From: Siphonobacter aquaeclarae
GTDB lineage: Bacteria; Bacteroidota; Bacteroidia; Cytophagales; Spirosomataceae
Length of the DNA stretch: 64,000 nt
Assembly: GCF_900103285.1 (NCBI RefSeq)
Contig: NZ_FNGS01000006.1
Coordinates: 62,001 to 126,000, forward strand
Direction of reading: 5' to 3'
Position 1 is the stretch's first letter. Every line of letters starts with the position of its first letter. The position numbers and the translations under genes were made by a program. The notes beneath the pieces are model-generated. The model did no database searches and was not told where the DNA came from. It worked only from the letters and a program-made list of their open reading frames with translations. This document shows, one piece after another, positions 41,017 through 50,261 of this stretch.

Positions 41017-43158
41017 TTACTTAATCAGCCCGGCACGCTTCAACATGGCTTCGGGTTTGGGTTCCCGGCCGCGGAAGCGCTTGTACAGAATCATCGGCTT
41101 TTCGGTACCGCCTTTCGACAATACATTGCTGAGGAAAGACTGCGATACTTCCTTATTGAAAATGCCTTTTTCCTTGAAAAGCTCAAATGCATCGGCATCC
41201 AGTACTTCGCTCCACATGTAGGAATAATAGCCTGCCGAATATCCGCCGGCGAAGATATGGGCAAAGGCCGGGCTGACAGCCGTACCTTCCACGAGCGGAA
41301 GTACTTCCGTCTGCGCAGCGACTTTCGCTTCTACCTGTGCGACCGACTCATTCGTCGGCGCCTGTCCGTGCCAGGCCATATCCGTCAGGCCGAGGTTGAT
41401 CTGCCGTGCCGTACCAACGCCCGCCATGAAATTGGAAGAAGCCTTCAGCTTTTCGATGTATTCCTGGGGAATAACCTCGCCGGTTTTGTAGTGCTTTGCA
41501 AACAGCTTCAGTACTTCCGGCTCGAGGCAGAAGTTTTCCATGAACTGGCTCGGCAACTCTACGAAATCCCAGGGGACGCTCGTACCGCTCAGGGCGTCGT
41601 ACTTCACGTGCGAGCTCATGGCATGCAGGGCATGGCCGAACTCATGGAAGAGGGTTTCTACTTCGCGGAAGGTCAGCAGAGACGGCATCGTCTCGGTAGG
41701 CCGGGTGAAGTTACAGACATTCAGCACATGCGGGCGAATGTCCTTGCCTCCTTCGAAATGCTGCGAGCGGGTACCTGAGTTCCAGGCGCCGGCGCGCTTG
41801 CCGGGCCGGGGGAAGTAGTCGCCGTACCAGATGGCGAGCAGGTTTCCTTTCGCGTCAATAATCTCGTAGGTCTTTACCTCGGGGTTCCAGGTCGGAATAT
41901 CCTTCCGCTCCTTGAACGTCAAGCCGTACAGCTTGTTGGTCAGGGTAAACAGGCCGTCGAGTACGTTTTCCAGCTTGAAGTAGGGCTTCAGCAGTTCATC
42001 GTTGATGGAGTACTTTTCCTTTTTCAGTTTCTCGCTGTAGAAGCTCACATCCCAGCGCTGCAGGGTATTTTCGGGATAGCCCTGTGCCTTCGCGTACTCG
42101 GTCAGTTCCTTGATTTCGCGCTCGGCAGCCGGCTTCGCATAGCTGAGGACGTTCTTTTCGAAGTCCATGACCGTCTTCGGGTTCTCGGCCATGCGCTCTT
42201 CCAGGATGTAATCGGCCCAGGTCTTGTAGCCGAGGAGCGTTGCCTTGTCATGACGCAGCTTGACGATTTTCTGGATTACTGCCTGGTTGTCGTTCTTGTC
42301 GCCGTTGAACCCGCGCTTGTTATACGCCAGCCAGAGTTTTTTCCGGAGTTCCCGATTCTCGGCATATTGCATAAACGGGCCGTAGCTCGGCGCCTGGAGG
42401 GTGAATACCCAGCCTTCCTTGTTTTGCTTTTTGGCGACAGCTTTCGCCGCTTCCTTTACATATTCAGGCAATCCGGCGAGGTCTTTTTCGTCGGTCACCA
42501 GCAGCGAATAGGCGTTGGTTTCGTCGAGGTTATGCTCGTTGAATTCGATTGACAACTGGGAGAGTTCCTTGTTGATGCCACGGAGCTTTTCCTTGTCGGC
42601 TTCCGACAGATTGGCGCCGTTTCTTGAAAAGCCTTTGTAGGTCTTTTCGAGAAGCATCTGGTCTTCCGTGTTCAGTTTGAGCTTATCCTTTTGATCCCAA
42701 ACGGCCTTCACACGGGCGAAGAGCTTTTCGTTGAGGGAAATGTCGTTGCCGTATTCCGTCAGCAGGGGAGAAGCCTCGCGCACGGTTTTCTGCAGCTCGG
42801 GCGTGGTTTCCGCACTGTTGAGGTGGAAGAGGATGGGGGTCACGCGGCTGAGCGTCTGTCCGGCGTCTTCGAGTGCAACGATGGTATTCTGAAACGTCGG
42901 CTTGGCAGGGTTGTTGACGATCGCGTCAATTTCCTTGCGGCCGAGGGTCATCCCTTCTTTCATGGCAGGGATGAAATGTTCGACTTTGATTTTGTCGTAC
43001 GGAGGAGTCTGAAAAGGCGTAGCAAACGCCTGAAGCAACGGATTTTGTTCCATAGAGGTGTTCCCGGCGGCCGTCTGCGCGGGGGTTACTTTCGGGCCCT
43101 GGGCCAACGCGGCAGTCGTACCGGCCAGCAGGGTCAACAATTGGGGGAGTCTTTTCAT
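41017..43158 (-). CDS. M3-family zinc metallopeptidase (Dcp/oligopeptidase A type)
   Basis: 713-residue enzyme of peptidase family M3, degrading short peptides. Zinc site His505-Glu-Phe-Gly-His509 in TLFHEFGHALH, with the downstream Glu in the following helix (FCLEPE). It starts with a signal peptide (to about residue 20, ALAQ), so it is likely periplasmic like Dcp, a dipeptidyl carboxypeptidase. Full length for the family. It is a single gene with its own terminator, divergent from the kinase-motif gene. Confidence 0.95.
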   Translation of the reverse strand: MKRLPQLLTLLAGTTAALAQGPKVTPAQTAAGNTSMEQNPLLQAFATPFQTPPYDKIKVEHFIPAMKEGMTLGRKEIDAIVNNPAKPTFQNTIVALEDAGQTLSRVTPILFHLNSAETTPELQKTVREASPLLTEYGNDISLNEKLFARVKAVWDQKDKLKLNTEDQMLLEKTYKGFSRNGANLSEADKEKLRGINKELSQLSIEFNEHNLDETNAYSLLVTDEKDLAGLPEYVKEAAKAVAKKQNKEGWVFTLQAPSYGPFMQYAENRELRKKLWLAYNKRGFNGDKNDNQAVIQKIVKLRHDKATLLGYKTWADYILEERMAENPKTVMDFEKNVLSYAKPAAEREIKELTEYAKAQGYPENTLQRWDVSFYSEKLKKEKYSINDELLKPYFKLENVLDGLFTLTNKLYGLTFKERKDIPTWNPEVKTYEIIDAKGNLLAIWYGDYFPRPGKRAGAWNSGTRSQHFEGGKDIRPHVLNVCNFTRPTETMPSLLTFREVETLFHEFGHALHAMSSHVKYDALSGTSVPWDFVELPSQFMENFCLEPEVLKLFAKHYKTGEVIPQEYIEKLKASSNFMAGVGTARQINLGLTDMAWHGQAPTNESVAQVEAKVAAQTEVLPLVEGTAVSPAFAHIFAGGYSAGYYSYMWSEVLDADAFELFKEKGIFNKEVSQSFLSNVLSKGGTEKPMILYKRFRGREPKPEAMLKRAGLIK

Positions 43159-43210
43159 TCGTTTGATGACGATCAGCGTAAAGAATCTACGAAGTTGAGT
43201 AACATTGTCC

Positions 43211-43217
43211 TAATTTG
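43211..43217 (+). promoter_or_regulatory. possible -7 element of the kinase-motif gene
   Basis: TAATTTG, 55 bases upstream of ATG 43272; same variant word as at 10111 and 28381. Confidence 0.3.
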
Positions 43218-43271
43218 CCAAACCGCTCATGGAAAAACGGGGCGGGCGGAAGCAGGAAGGAAACCGAAGCC

Positions 43272-44309
43272 ATGCAAGAGGACGTAGTCATTCACCGGAA
43301 GAAACCGATTTTCCCCATCAGTGCGGAGCTGCACAAATACCTGCATAAATACCAGCGGGAGGCTAAACTGCCGATCGGGTACAGCGACCTGCTTAATTTT
43401 CGGGAATCAGTACCGCTGACGGATAAAAATGGCCGGGATACCCTCTGGGAATCACCGATTTATCCTCCCGGCGAAATCGAACACATTCACAATGGCCTGA
43501 AGAAAATCTACGCCATGCTGAATACGTCGGGGAATATCAGCATCGTCGAGCACAAGTACATCGACCGGATCGACTACTGTACCTTCGGCAATACCCATCC
43601 GTTCCGGATACGGATTGTCAACCGGCTGAATGATGTGTACGATTATTTCTACGTGAAGAAAGCCGATGCGTCGCGGATCTATGGCCTGGAACTGGAGCAT
43701 ACGCTGTCGCCGAATGACGTAAACTACCTCGTCGACCATACGACACTCGTCGAAGAACACATTGCCGGTATTCCGGGCGACGCCTTTCCCCGAACCTACA
43801 TGAACCATCCGGAGTATAACCCCATCCGGATCGCCAAGGAGTTCGTGAAATTCAACGAGCGGTGCCTGATTATGCTTCTGGGAGACATGCGGTCCTACAA
43901 CTTCGTCCTCCAGATTACCCCTGATTTCGACGATTTTCAGTTCCGTATCCGCTGCATCGACTTCGACCAGCAGTTTTACGAAGGCAATCGTAAAGTTTAT
44001 ATGCCACAGTTTTTCAAGGAAAACCTGGCGTATGTGAAGCTGGCAATGGAGCACCTGACCGACAAGACTGTCTGGCAATACCAGCAGGAGGAACGATCGA
44101 TGCTCGTGCACCGTATCCGGAGCGAGCGTCATCGCCTCGCGCACCTGCGGGACGTAGCCAACCGGGATGTTCTTTCGACCGAAGAGAATGTCCACCAGCT
44201 GAAATCCGGCCTCGCCGAGTACTTCCATAACCCGGACTACCTGAAGTGCGGAAGCATGGTTGATATCGTAGAACTCAATATCAAGAATGTCATCCGCCAG
44301 ATCATCTGA
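43272..44309 (+). CDS. unknown cytoplasmic protein with kinase-like motifs
   Basis: 345-residue soluble protein without signal peptide; not a family I recognise by name. Two stretches resemble the catalytic loop and metal loop of kinase-fold enzymes: LLGDMRSYNFVL (Asp205-x4-Asn210) and RCIDFDQQF (Asp230, Asp232), separated by about 20 residues as in HipA- or PI-kinase-like proteins; DYFYVKKA (Lys129/130) could hold the ATP lysine. No glycine-rich loop is clear. ATG 43272 is chosen over an in-frame ATG 57 bases earlier, whose extra residues look non-coding. It converges on and overlaps by 8 bases the GT-C gene. Function not assigned. Confidence 0.8.
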   Translation: MQEDVVIHRKKPIFPISAELHKYLHKYQREAKLPIGYSDLLNFRESVPLTDKNGRDTLWESPIYPPGEIEHIHNGLKKIYAMLNTSGNISIVEHKYIDRIDYCTFGNTHPFRIRIVNRLNDVYDYFYVKKADASRIYGLELEHTLSPNDVNYLVDHTTLVEEHIAGIPGDAFPRTYMNHPEYNPIRIAKEFVKFNERCLIMLLGDMRSYNFVLQITPDFDDFQFRIRCIDFDQQFYEGNRKVYMPQFFKENLAYVKLAMEHLTDKTVWQYQQEERSMLVHRIRSERHRLAHLRDVANRDVLSTEENVHQLKSGLAEYFHNPDYLKCGSMVDIVELNIKNVIRQII

Positions 44310-45468
44310 ACCGGCGGAGCAGCTTATTCATTGCCATCGCTGCGAAAATCAGCACAAAGGGCATCGCCGGAATCATGTACCGGAGCATGGGGATGATGAG
44401 AAACGTCGTTCCCCAGAAGAAGAAAATCAACAGCAGACAGAGGACAATACCCCGGCTTTTTTTCGGAGAATACTGCGCAAACCCGTACGCCGCGAGTACG
44501 AGCAGTATGCCCTGGATCCACCCCGTTGCGGTTTCCCGCGAGCCAGACCATAGGCCATACCAGCACCGTATTAGCTTCAGTCCCACTAGTTTAAGCAATG
44601 CTACCGGCTCTGCCTGAAGCAGCACCGTCCGAAGTGAGGAATAGGTGTAATCTGTTCGGGATAGCTGGTCCATGAGGCGGTATACATCTGCCGGTACCGG
44701 TACCGGCGTTCCGGCATAGGAGGGATGACCAAACAGCAGCCCTTCCCGAATGACCAGAATCGACTTTCCCTGTACCGGAATCCATTCTCCGTTGAGCATA
44801 TAGACGTAGTATTCCCACGGAAAAAGTGTTAGCCCGAAAGCCAGCAGAAAGCTTACTGCCGACCGGAAAGAACGCGTAAAACCCAGGTATACAGCCAGTA
44901 CAATGCTCAGGTACAGGGTGATCGGCCGGATCAGACAGGAGAGGCCCAGCAGTACGCCGGCCAGCATAATCGTAGTAATGCCTGACTTTTCACGGGCTAT
45001 CAGCGCCAGCGACGCCAGAAAGCAGGTCAGAAAAGGAATTTCGCTGCTGGGCTGAACGAAAAGATAGAGCTGAAAAGGATAGCAGGCCCAGAGCAGGGTA
45101 CTCCACTCCGCGGTGGTACTTCCGAACAAAGATCGGGCGAATTCCCTGATCAGCAAGGTATTAACGACGCCGAGCGGGAGCGTCGCCCAGACAACTGCCT
45201 CGTACCTGGGCACTTGCAGCCAGTCGGCCAGCCGGTGTAACGGAAACAGGTAAAACACATACCCCGGCGGGAAAAAAATGAACGCCCTGCCTTTCTCTGT
45301 AAATCCTTTGCCGGCTGCGAGTGTATCGGTCAGGGCGTTGTAGGGCGTGTAATCGGGAGAAAAGGGCTGATCCGGACGGAACAGGCATACAAACAGGATT
45401 TCGACGAGGAAAGAAAAAACCATCCACGCCCCAATCCGCTGCCGTTCGGTCCGGATCAGATCAGGCAT
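44302..45468 (-). CDS. GT-C-fold membrane glycosyltransferase-like protein
   Basis: 388-residue polytopic membrane protein. The first loop holds an acidic site (PFSPDYTPY) and the helices follow the pattern of GT39/PMT-type transferases ([35 protein letters not shown]). Shorter than the other GT-C protein in this window and not clearly related beyond the fold. It begins 8 bases inside the 3' end of pyrF, so it is translated together with it. Donor and acceptor unknown. Confidence 0.8.
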   Translation of the reverse strand: MPDLIRTERQRIGAWMVFSFLVEILFVCLFRPDQPFSPDYTPYNALTDTLAAGKGFTEKGRAFIFFPPGYVFYLFPLHRLADWLQVPRYEAVVWATLPLGVVNTLLIREFARSLFGSTTAEWSTLLWACYPFQLYLFVQPSSEIPFLTCFLASLALIAREKSGITTIMLAGVLLGLSCLIRPITLYLSIVLAVYLGFTRSFRSAVSFLLAFGLTLFPWEYYVYMLNGEWIPVQGKSILVIREGLLFGHPSYAGTPVPVPADVYRLMDQLSRTDYTYSSLRTVLLQAEPVALLKLVGLKLIRCWYGLWSGSRETATGWIQGILLVLAAYGFAQYSPKKSRGIVLCLLLIFFFWGTTFLIIPMLRYMIPAMPFVLIFAAMAMNKLLRRFR

Positions 45469-46291
45469 ATTGTTCAAGGTATCCGGCCATCTCCTGTTGT
45501 ACGGCGCGGGCTTCGTCGGCGGCGCGGCGGGCAAAATCTTCACCTGACGACGCGTAAATAATGGCTCTGGACGAATTCACAAGCAGACCGCACTGGCTGT
45601 TCATTCCGTACCGGGACACGTCCGCGAGGCTGCCGCCCTGCGCGCCGACACCCGGTACGAGCAGGAAGTGATCCGGAATGAGCTCCCGGATGCGGGCAAG
45701 CTGGTCGGCCCGCGTGGCGCCTACAACATACATCAGCTGGTCTGCCGTACCCCATTGTGCCGACGTGAGAAGTACTTCTTCAAACAGGGCGCGGTCGCTG
45801 TCTTTCAACGCCAGGCGCTGAAAATCGTGGCTGCCCGGGTTGGACGTCAGCGCCAGCAGGATGACCCATTTGTTCTCAAATGCGAGGAAGGGCTTGACCG
45901 AATCGGCACCCATGTAGGGGGCGACGGTCACCGAGTCAAACTCCAGTCCAGAGGCCGACTTGTCAAAAAATGCCCGAGCATACAATCCGGAAGTATTACC
46001 GATATCGCCGCGCTTGGCGTCTGCGATGGTAAAACACTCTTTCGGGATGATTTCCAGGGTTTTCTGGAGACTTTCCCACCCCCGCGGACCGAGTGCTTCG
46101 TAAAAAGCCAGGTTCGGTTTATAGGCGACGGCATACTCATGGGTGGCCTCGATAATGGCCCGGTTAAAGGCAAAAACGGGGTCCGGCTCCGACCGGAGGT
46201 GCGACGGAATTTTCTGAATATCAGTATCCAGCCCTACACAGAGGTAGGAAGATTTGCTCCTGATTTGGGCGTAAAGGTCTGACCGGGTCAC
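45461..46291 (-). CDS. pyrF: orotidine 5'-phosphate decarboxylase (type 2)
   Basis: 276-residue enzyme making UMP from OMP in pyrimidine synthesis. Family 2 signature [21 protein letters not shown] with the catalytic Asp-Lys pair near residue 95; N-terminus [15 protein letters not shown]. Length fits the longer type-2 enzymes. The start is GTG at 46291 (no suitable ATG upstream). Operon with the GT-C gene by an 8-base overlap. Confidence 0.96.
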   Translation of the reverse strand: MTRSDLYAQIRSKSSYLCVGLDTDIQKIPSHLRSEPDPVFAFNRAIIEATHEYAVAYKPNLAFYEALGPRGWESLQKTLEIIPKECFTIADAKRGDIGNTSGLYARAFFDKSASGLEFDSVTVAPYMGADSVKPFLAFENKWVILLALTSNPGSHDFQRLALKDSDRALFEEVLLTSAQWGTADQLMYVVGATRADQLARIRELIPDHFLLVPGVGAQGGSLADVSRYGMNSQCGLLVNSSRAIIYASSGEDFARRAADEARAVQQEMAGYLEQYA

Positions 46292-46404
46292 AATTGGCAG
46301 GGAAAAAGTCGAATAATCAACAGGAAATGAGACAGATACGGAGATTGTTCCTGCAAGGACGGAAACTTTGCCTGAACAGAAGTCACTCTGCCGTTACTTA
46401 TTCC

Positions 46405-46412
46405 TATTTTTG
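46405..46412 (+). promoter_or_regulatory. -7 promoter element of rfbC
   Basis: TATTTTTG, exact TAnnTTTG match, 51 bases upstream of the rfbC ATG at 46464. Confidence 0.6.
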
Positions 46413-46463
46413 CTCTGCAAAATTGTAGTGACATTTTCAAACTCACAACCCCTTACGCATTGC

Positions 46464-47042
46464 ATGGAATTTCGTCCTGGCCAGCTCGCTGGATTGATTG
46501 AACTCTTTCCCCGGATTTTCGAAGACGAACGAGGCTTCTTCTGGGAGTCATATAACGAAAAAACGTTCGCGGAAGCTAATCTCCCCACAGCTTGCCAATT
46601 CGTTCAGGATAATCACTCCTGGTCCAAAAAGGGAGTTCTCCGCGGACTTCACTGCCAGCACCAGCCGCATGCGCAGGGAAAGCTGGTCCGGTGTACGCAG
46701 GGGAGCGTATTGGACGTCGTGGTGGACATCCGCCCCGATTCTCCGACGTTCGGGCAGCACGAGAAATTTTTGCTGACGGCTTCCCGCGGCAATATGCTCT
46801 GGGTACCCGGCGGTTTTGCCCACGGGTTCGTTGCCCTTGAAGAAGCTACCTTCATGTACAAGTGTACCAACTTGTATAACAAGGCGGCCGAGTCCGGCCT
46901 GCTCTGGAATGACCCGGCACTGGGAATCGACTGGGGCCTGTCGGAATACGGAATTGAAGCGCCTACTGTTTCTGCCAAAGACCAGATTCTGCCTAACTGG
47001 GAGGAGTTCAAGTCTCTCCTCGGAACGCTGCAGAACTCCTGA
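46464..47042 (+). CDS. rfbC: dTDP-4-dehydrorhamnose 3,5-epimerase
   Basis: 192-residue cupin-fold enzyme of dTDP-L-rhamnose synthesis. Visible: LFPRIFEDERGFFWESY, the catalytic-His stretch GVLRGLHCQHQPHAQGKLVR (His63) and MLWVPGGFAHGFVALEE. Normal length. The rest of the rhamnose pathway (rfbA, B, D) is not in the window, so this is a lone copy. ATG 46464 is chosen since the family starts here; an upstream in-frame extension is hydrophobic noise. Terminated directly after. Confidence 0.95.
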   Translation: MEFRPGQLAGLIELFPRIFEDERGFFWESYNEKTFAEANLPTACQFVQDNHSWSKKGVLRGLHCQHQPHAQGKLVRCTQGSVLDVVVDIRPDSPTFGQHEKFLLTASRGNMLWVPGGFAHGFVALEEATFMYKCTNLYNKAAESGLLWNDPALGIDWGLSEYGIEAPTVSAKDQILPNWEEFKSLLGTLQNS

Positions 47043-47047
47043 TACAC

Positions 47048-47072
47048 AGCCCGGTTAAGCCGGGCTTTTTTT
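47048..47072 (+). terminator. rfbC terminator
   Basis: 7-bp stem AGCCCGG / CCGGGCT with 5-base loop and seven T. The next gene's ATG follows the T-run with no gap. Confidence 0.85.
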
Positions 47073-47564
47073 ATGATTTCAGCCATCGCCGATACGCTTC
47101 GTACCTACCGGTCACCCGCCCTGCACGGCTGGGTGATTGCGCGTTTGTCTGTAACGGCGGAGCCGGGCCAGCCGGGTATCGTACTAACGGGCCGGGCCGC
47201 GGTTATCACCGGGTACCTGCCCCGGGAACAGGTCTGGCTCTGGGTAACGCTCGTTCCGGGCAGGGAAGTACGGCAAAGCGCTTCGGAGCCTGTCGGTCCG
47301 TTTCGTATCTCGCGGGAAGAATTGGCGGAATACCTGGCGTTTTCGGGAGACGATAATCCCATACATACAGGCGGGCAGGCGATCCTGCCTGCGTTGCTGT
47401 TGCTTCGGGAAATCTTTCGGCAAAGTGCTGTACTTCAGAGATATGAGGCGCGCTTTTTGATGCCGGCGTTTGCCGGAGAAGGTATTTTTTTGTCGCAGGA
47501 CGGACCGGTTACGCTCGCCCGCAACGCCGCAGGAGAGGCACTGCTCCGCATCACTCCTCTATGA
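47073..47564 (+). CDS. MaoC-like hot-dog protein, 163 aa
   Basis: Small cytosolic protein with one clear signature: FRISREELAEYLAFSGDDNP followed by IH, the hydratase-2 motif of MaoC/PhaJ-type enoyl-CoA hydratases (Asp93 and His98, five residues apart). The rest fits a single hot-dog domain, with an unusual preceding beta region. It overlaps the ThiE-like gene by 4 bases, so the two are co-translated; the ATG follows the rfbC terminator directly, leaving no room for a normal leader unless there is read-through or a leaderless start. Substrate unknown. Confidence 0.75.
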   Translation: MISAIADTLRTYRSPALHGWVIARLSVTAEPGQPGIVLTGRAAVITGYLPREQVWLWVTLVPGREVRQSASEPVGPFRISREELAEYLAFSGDDNPIHTGGQAILPALLLLREIFRQSAVLQRYEARFLMPAFAGEGIFLSQDGPVTLARNAAGEALLRITPL

Positions 47565-48124
47565 AGCGGTTTCTGCTTGTGGCGATTACAGAAGATGAGG
47601 GTCTTTCGCCGGATCTGGTTCAGCGCCTCTTCGAAAGCGGCCTGGATTACCTGTACTGGCGTTCTGCCGCGCCAACCGATGTGCTGACTTCGCTGCCGGC
47701 TGCGTACGTATCCCGTATCCTTGTCGCGCGGGAGACTCCCATACCCTTTCTACGGCATAGTAAAGAGCAGGAACGGGACGCAAATAGTCATTCTTTTTCG
47801 ACAAGTATCCACCGGTTGATTGATTGGCCGGGTCTTTCTGCGGACATGGTATTTTTCAGTCCCGTCTTTCCCAGTATATCCAAACCGGGCTATGGACCGA
47901 CGGCACCCCTGGCTGAAACAGCCGCCGAAATCAGCCGTATCCGGCAGGAAATACCGGTCCTCCCGCTACTGATCGCGCTGGGTGGCGTCACACCGGCCAA
48001 TGTTTGCATGCTCGTTGCAGCCGGGTTCGACGGCGCCGCAGTCATGGGGACCTTGTGGCAGGCTCCCGATCCGGTCGCTGCCCTCCGTGCGTTACAAAAC
48101 GCCGTAACGCAGGATAGCCGCTAA
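47561..48124 (+). CDS. ThiE/TenI-like TIM-barrel protein
   Basis: 187-residue protein of the thiamine phosphate synthase superfamily. Visible: phosphate-binding landmarks FFSPVFPSISKPGYGP and ALGGVTPANVCMLVAAGFDGAAVMG. The N-terminal strands are shortened and the pyrimidine/Mg sites of true ThiE (QLRxK, NDxxxLA) are absent, so it is likely a TenI-type or degraded paralogue; a full thiE is in the operon nearby. It converges on thiF and overlaps its 3' end by 33 bases. Confidence 0.75.
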   Translation: MKRFLLVAITEDEGLSPDLVQRLFESGLDYLYWRSAAPTDVLTSLPAAYVSRILVARETPIPFLRHSKEQERDANSHSFSTSIHRLIDWPGLSADMVFFSPVFPSISKPGYGPTAPLAETAAEISRIRQEIPVLPLLIALGGVTPANVCMLVAAGFDGAAVMGTLWQAPDPVAALRALQNAVTQDSR

Positions 48125-49141
48125 CCCGCCGCGAACCTGAACGACATTCCGGAACCCGTGATCCTGTAGCAGACGGACCGCCGTGCGGCTGCGAACGCCG
48201 GACTGGCAATGCACGTATACAGGAACGTTTCGCGGTATATCGGTCAGCCGGTTTTCGAGCTCCGACAGGGGAATATTTTTTCCGCCGATATTTTCGTCCT
48301 CGTATTCCGAAACTTCCCGGACATCGATCAATACCGCGTCTTCTTCCAGTGGAAACAGCGCGGCGGGGTCGATCTCGTCGGTTTCGCAGACATATGTCGT
48401 ATCCGGCAACGCATCGATCGCCGCATTTTCCGGACGAAGAGAGAAGGAAAAAACGTTGAAAACCATCGACAGCGCATCGAAAAGCAGCAACCGGCCGCTC
48501 AGCGGATCGCCGATACCCGCGCAGAGTTTGATGACCTCCGCGGCCATCAGCGTCCCCGTAATACCCGGCAATACGCCAAGTACGCCTGCTTCCGAACAGG
48601 CAGCCAGCTCGCCCGGCTCAGGGTAGAGGCAGCGGTAGGTCGGTCCGCCGCGGTGGTTGAGTACGCTTACCTGCCCTTCAAAGCGGTAAATCGAACCGAA
48701 TACAAGGGGTTTTCCGAGAATGACGCAGGCGTCGTTGACCAGGTAACGGGTATCGAAATTATCTGATCCGTCGACCACGATATCATAGTCTTCCAAAAAT
48801 GAGAGAATCGTACCCCGTTGCAGGTATTCCGGAAAAGCAGTTACCTCGATAAGCGGATTCTGCTCACGAAGGAGCGTCGCGGCGACGAGCGCTTTGGATT
48901 GTCCGACATCCTGCGGGCGGTACAGTACCTGCCGCTGGAGGTTACTCAGCGCGATGGTGTCGCCGTCAAAAATGCCGATGTGGCCAACCCCCGCCGCTGC
49001 CAGGTACTGCAGCAGCGGGCAGCCCAGGCCACCTGCGCCGACGACGGCTACGCGGGCGGCGTTGATTTTTTCCTGACCGGATTCCCCGATTTCCGGGAGT
49101 TTGAGGTGCCGGCTGTAGCGGGTGCGTTGTTCGGTTGTCAT
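48092..49141 (-). CDS. thiF: ThiF/MoeB-type adenylyltransferase with rhodanese domain
   Basis: 349-residue enzyme that adenylylates the C-terminal Gly-Gly of the sulfur carrier ThiS (or MoaD). ATP site VVGAGGLGCPLLQYL (about residues 29-43), E1-like domain to about 245 (GSDNFDTRYLVNDAC), then a C-terminal rhodanese domain (about 255-349) with active-site Cys in VHCQSGVRSRTAV. It is the last gene of the thi operon, so a role in thiazole sulfur transfer is likely. ATG 49141 overlaps the thiH stop by 4 bases. Confidence 0.93.
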   Translation of the reverse strand: MTTEQRTRYSRHLKLPEIGESGQEKINAARVAVVGAGGLGCPLLQYLAAAGVGHIGIFDGDTIALSNLQRQVLYRPQDVGQSKALVAATLLREQNPLIEVTAFPEYLQRGTILSFLEDYDIVVDGSDNFDTRYLVNDACVILGKPLVFGSIYRFEGQVSVLNHRGGPTYRCLYPEPGELAACSEAGVLGVLPGITGTLMAAEVIKLCAGIGDPLSGRLLLFDALSMVFNVFSFSLRPENAAIDALPDTTYVCETDEIDPAALFPLEEDAVLIDVREVSEYEDENIGGKNIPLSELENRLTDIPRNVPVYVHCQSGVRSRTAVRLLQDHGFRNVVQVRGGLAAILRYGVL

Positions 49142-50259
49142 ACGCCGGTGAGAGAGGTGTCCCAGTCTTTCCATACCACTGAATACCCCTGACGCCGGAT
49201 GATTTCGGCCATTTCGGAGGGGGAACGTTCGTCCGAAATCTCAAACTGCTCCAGCGATTGGGGCTCGACGCTATAGCCGCCGGGGTTCGTTTTCGAGCCG
49301 GCACTGAGGCTCGTGATACCCAGGCGGATCAGCGCATCTCTGAATTTGGGCGCTTCCCGCGTGGACAGGGAGAGTTCGACGTCTTCGTCAAACAGCCGGA
49401 AAGCGCAGATAAGCTGCACCAGTTCGGCATCCGTCATGACATCCCGGAACGAACGGGAGGATTCTCCGAGCTGGATCGGTCGCAGGCGCGGAAAGGACAG
49501 GCTGAACCGGCTTTTCCAGTATGTCTTTTCGAGGTAGCGGAGGTGCAGGGCCGTGAAGAAACTATCGGCCCGCCAGTCTTCCAGACCCAACAACGCCCCA
49601 AGTCCGATCTTGTGAATACCTGCCTTACCCAGACGATCCGGAGTATCCAGGCGGTAGTAAAAGTTTGACTTTTTGCCCTTTGGATGATGGGTCTTGTAGG
49701 CGTCTTTGTGATAGGTTTCCTGGTAAACGAGTACAGCATGCAGGCCGTCGTCGCGAAGCAGTTCATAATCCTGCTGATCCAGCGGCTGTACTTCCATCGA
49801 CAGATGTGGAAACTGATCCCGCAGCAGCGCCAGGGAATGCCGCAGATACGGCACGCCGACGAAGGGTACTGCTTCGCCCGTTACCAGCAAAATATGTTCG
49901 TATCCCATCGCCTTCAGCGCGGCGGCTTCTTCAAGTATTTCGCTGTCTGTCAGTGTTTTGCGGCGGATTTTATTGTCGACCGAAAAAGCGCAATACGTGC
50001 AGATATTCTGGCATTCGTTCGACAGGTACAGCGGCGCGTACAGTTGCATCGTCTTCCCAAAGCGACGCAACGTACGCTCGTGGCTGAGGCGGGCCATCGT
50101 TTCCAGATACGGCCGCGCGGCGGGTGAAATCAGCGCAGCGAAATCGGCCAGCGACCGGGTAGGCGCGGCCAGTGCGGCTTCCACCTGGCGTGGCGTAGCG
50201 GTGTAGATTTGCCCGACTACCTCTTCCCAGCAATAGGTATCAAATAAGTCCCGGAACAT
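49138..50259 (-). CDS. thiH: 2-iminoacetate synthase (tyrosine lyase)
   Basis: 373-residue radical SAM enzyme cleaving tyrosine to dehydroglycine for thiazole formation. [4Fe-4S] cluster motif CQNICTYCAF (CxxxCxxC), followed by the BATS-type C-terminal region. Presence of ThiH instead of the oxidase ThiO implies the anaerobic-type route. Placed 2 bases after thiG. Confidence 0.97.
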   Translation of the reverse strand: MFRDLFDTYCWEEVVGQIYTATPRQVEAALAAPTRSLADFAALISPAARPYLETMARLSHERTLRRFGKTMQLYAPLYLSNECQNICTYCAFSVDNKIRRKTLTDSEILEEAAALKAMGYEHILLVTGEAVPFVGVPYLRHSLALLRDQFPHLSMEVQPLDQQDYELLRDDGLHAVLVYQETYHKDAYKTHHPKGKKSNFYYRLDTPDRLGKAGIHKIGLGALLGLEDWRADSFFTALHLRYLEKTYWKSRFSLSFPRLRPIQLGESSRSFRDVMTDAELVQLICAFRLFDEDVELSLSTREAPKFRDALIRLGITSLSAGSKTNPGGYSVEPQSLEQFEISDERSPSEMAEIIRRQGYSVVWKDWDTSLTGV

Positions 50260-50261
50260 CG

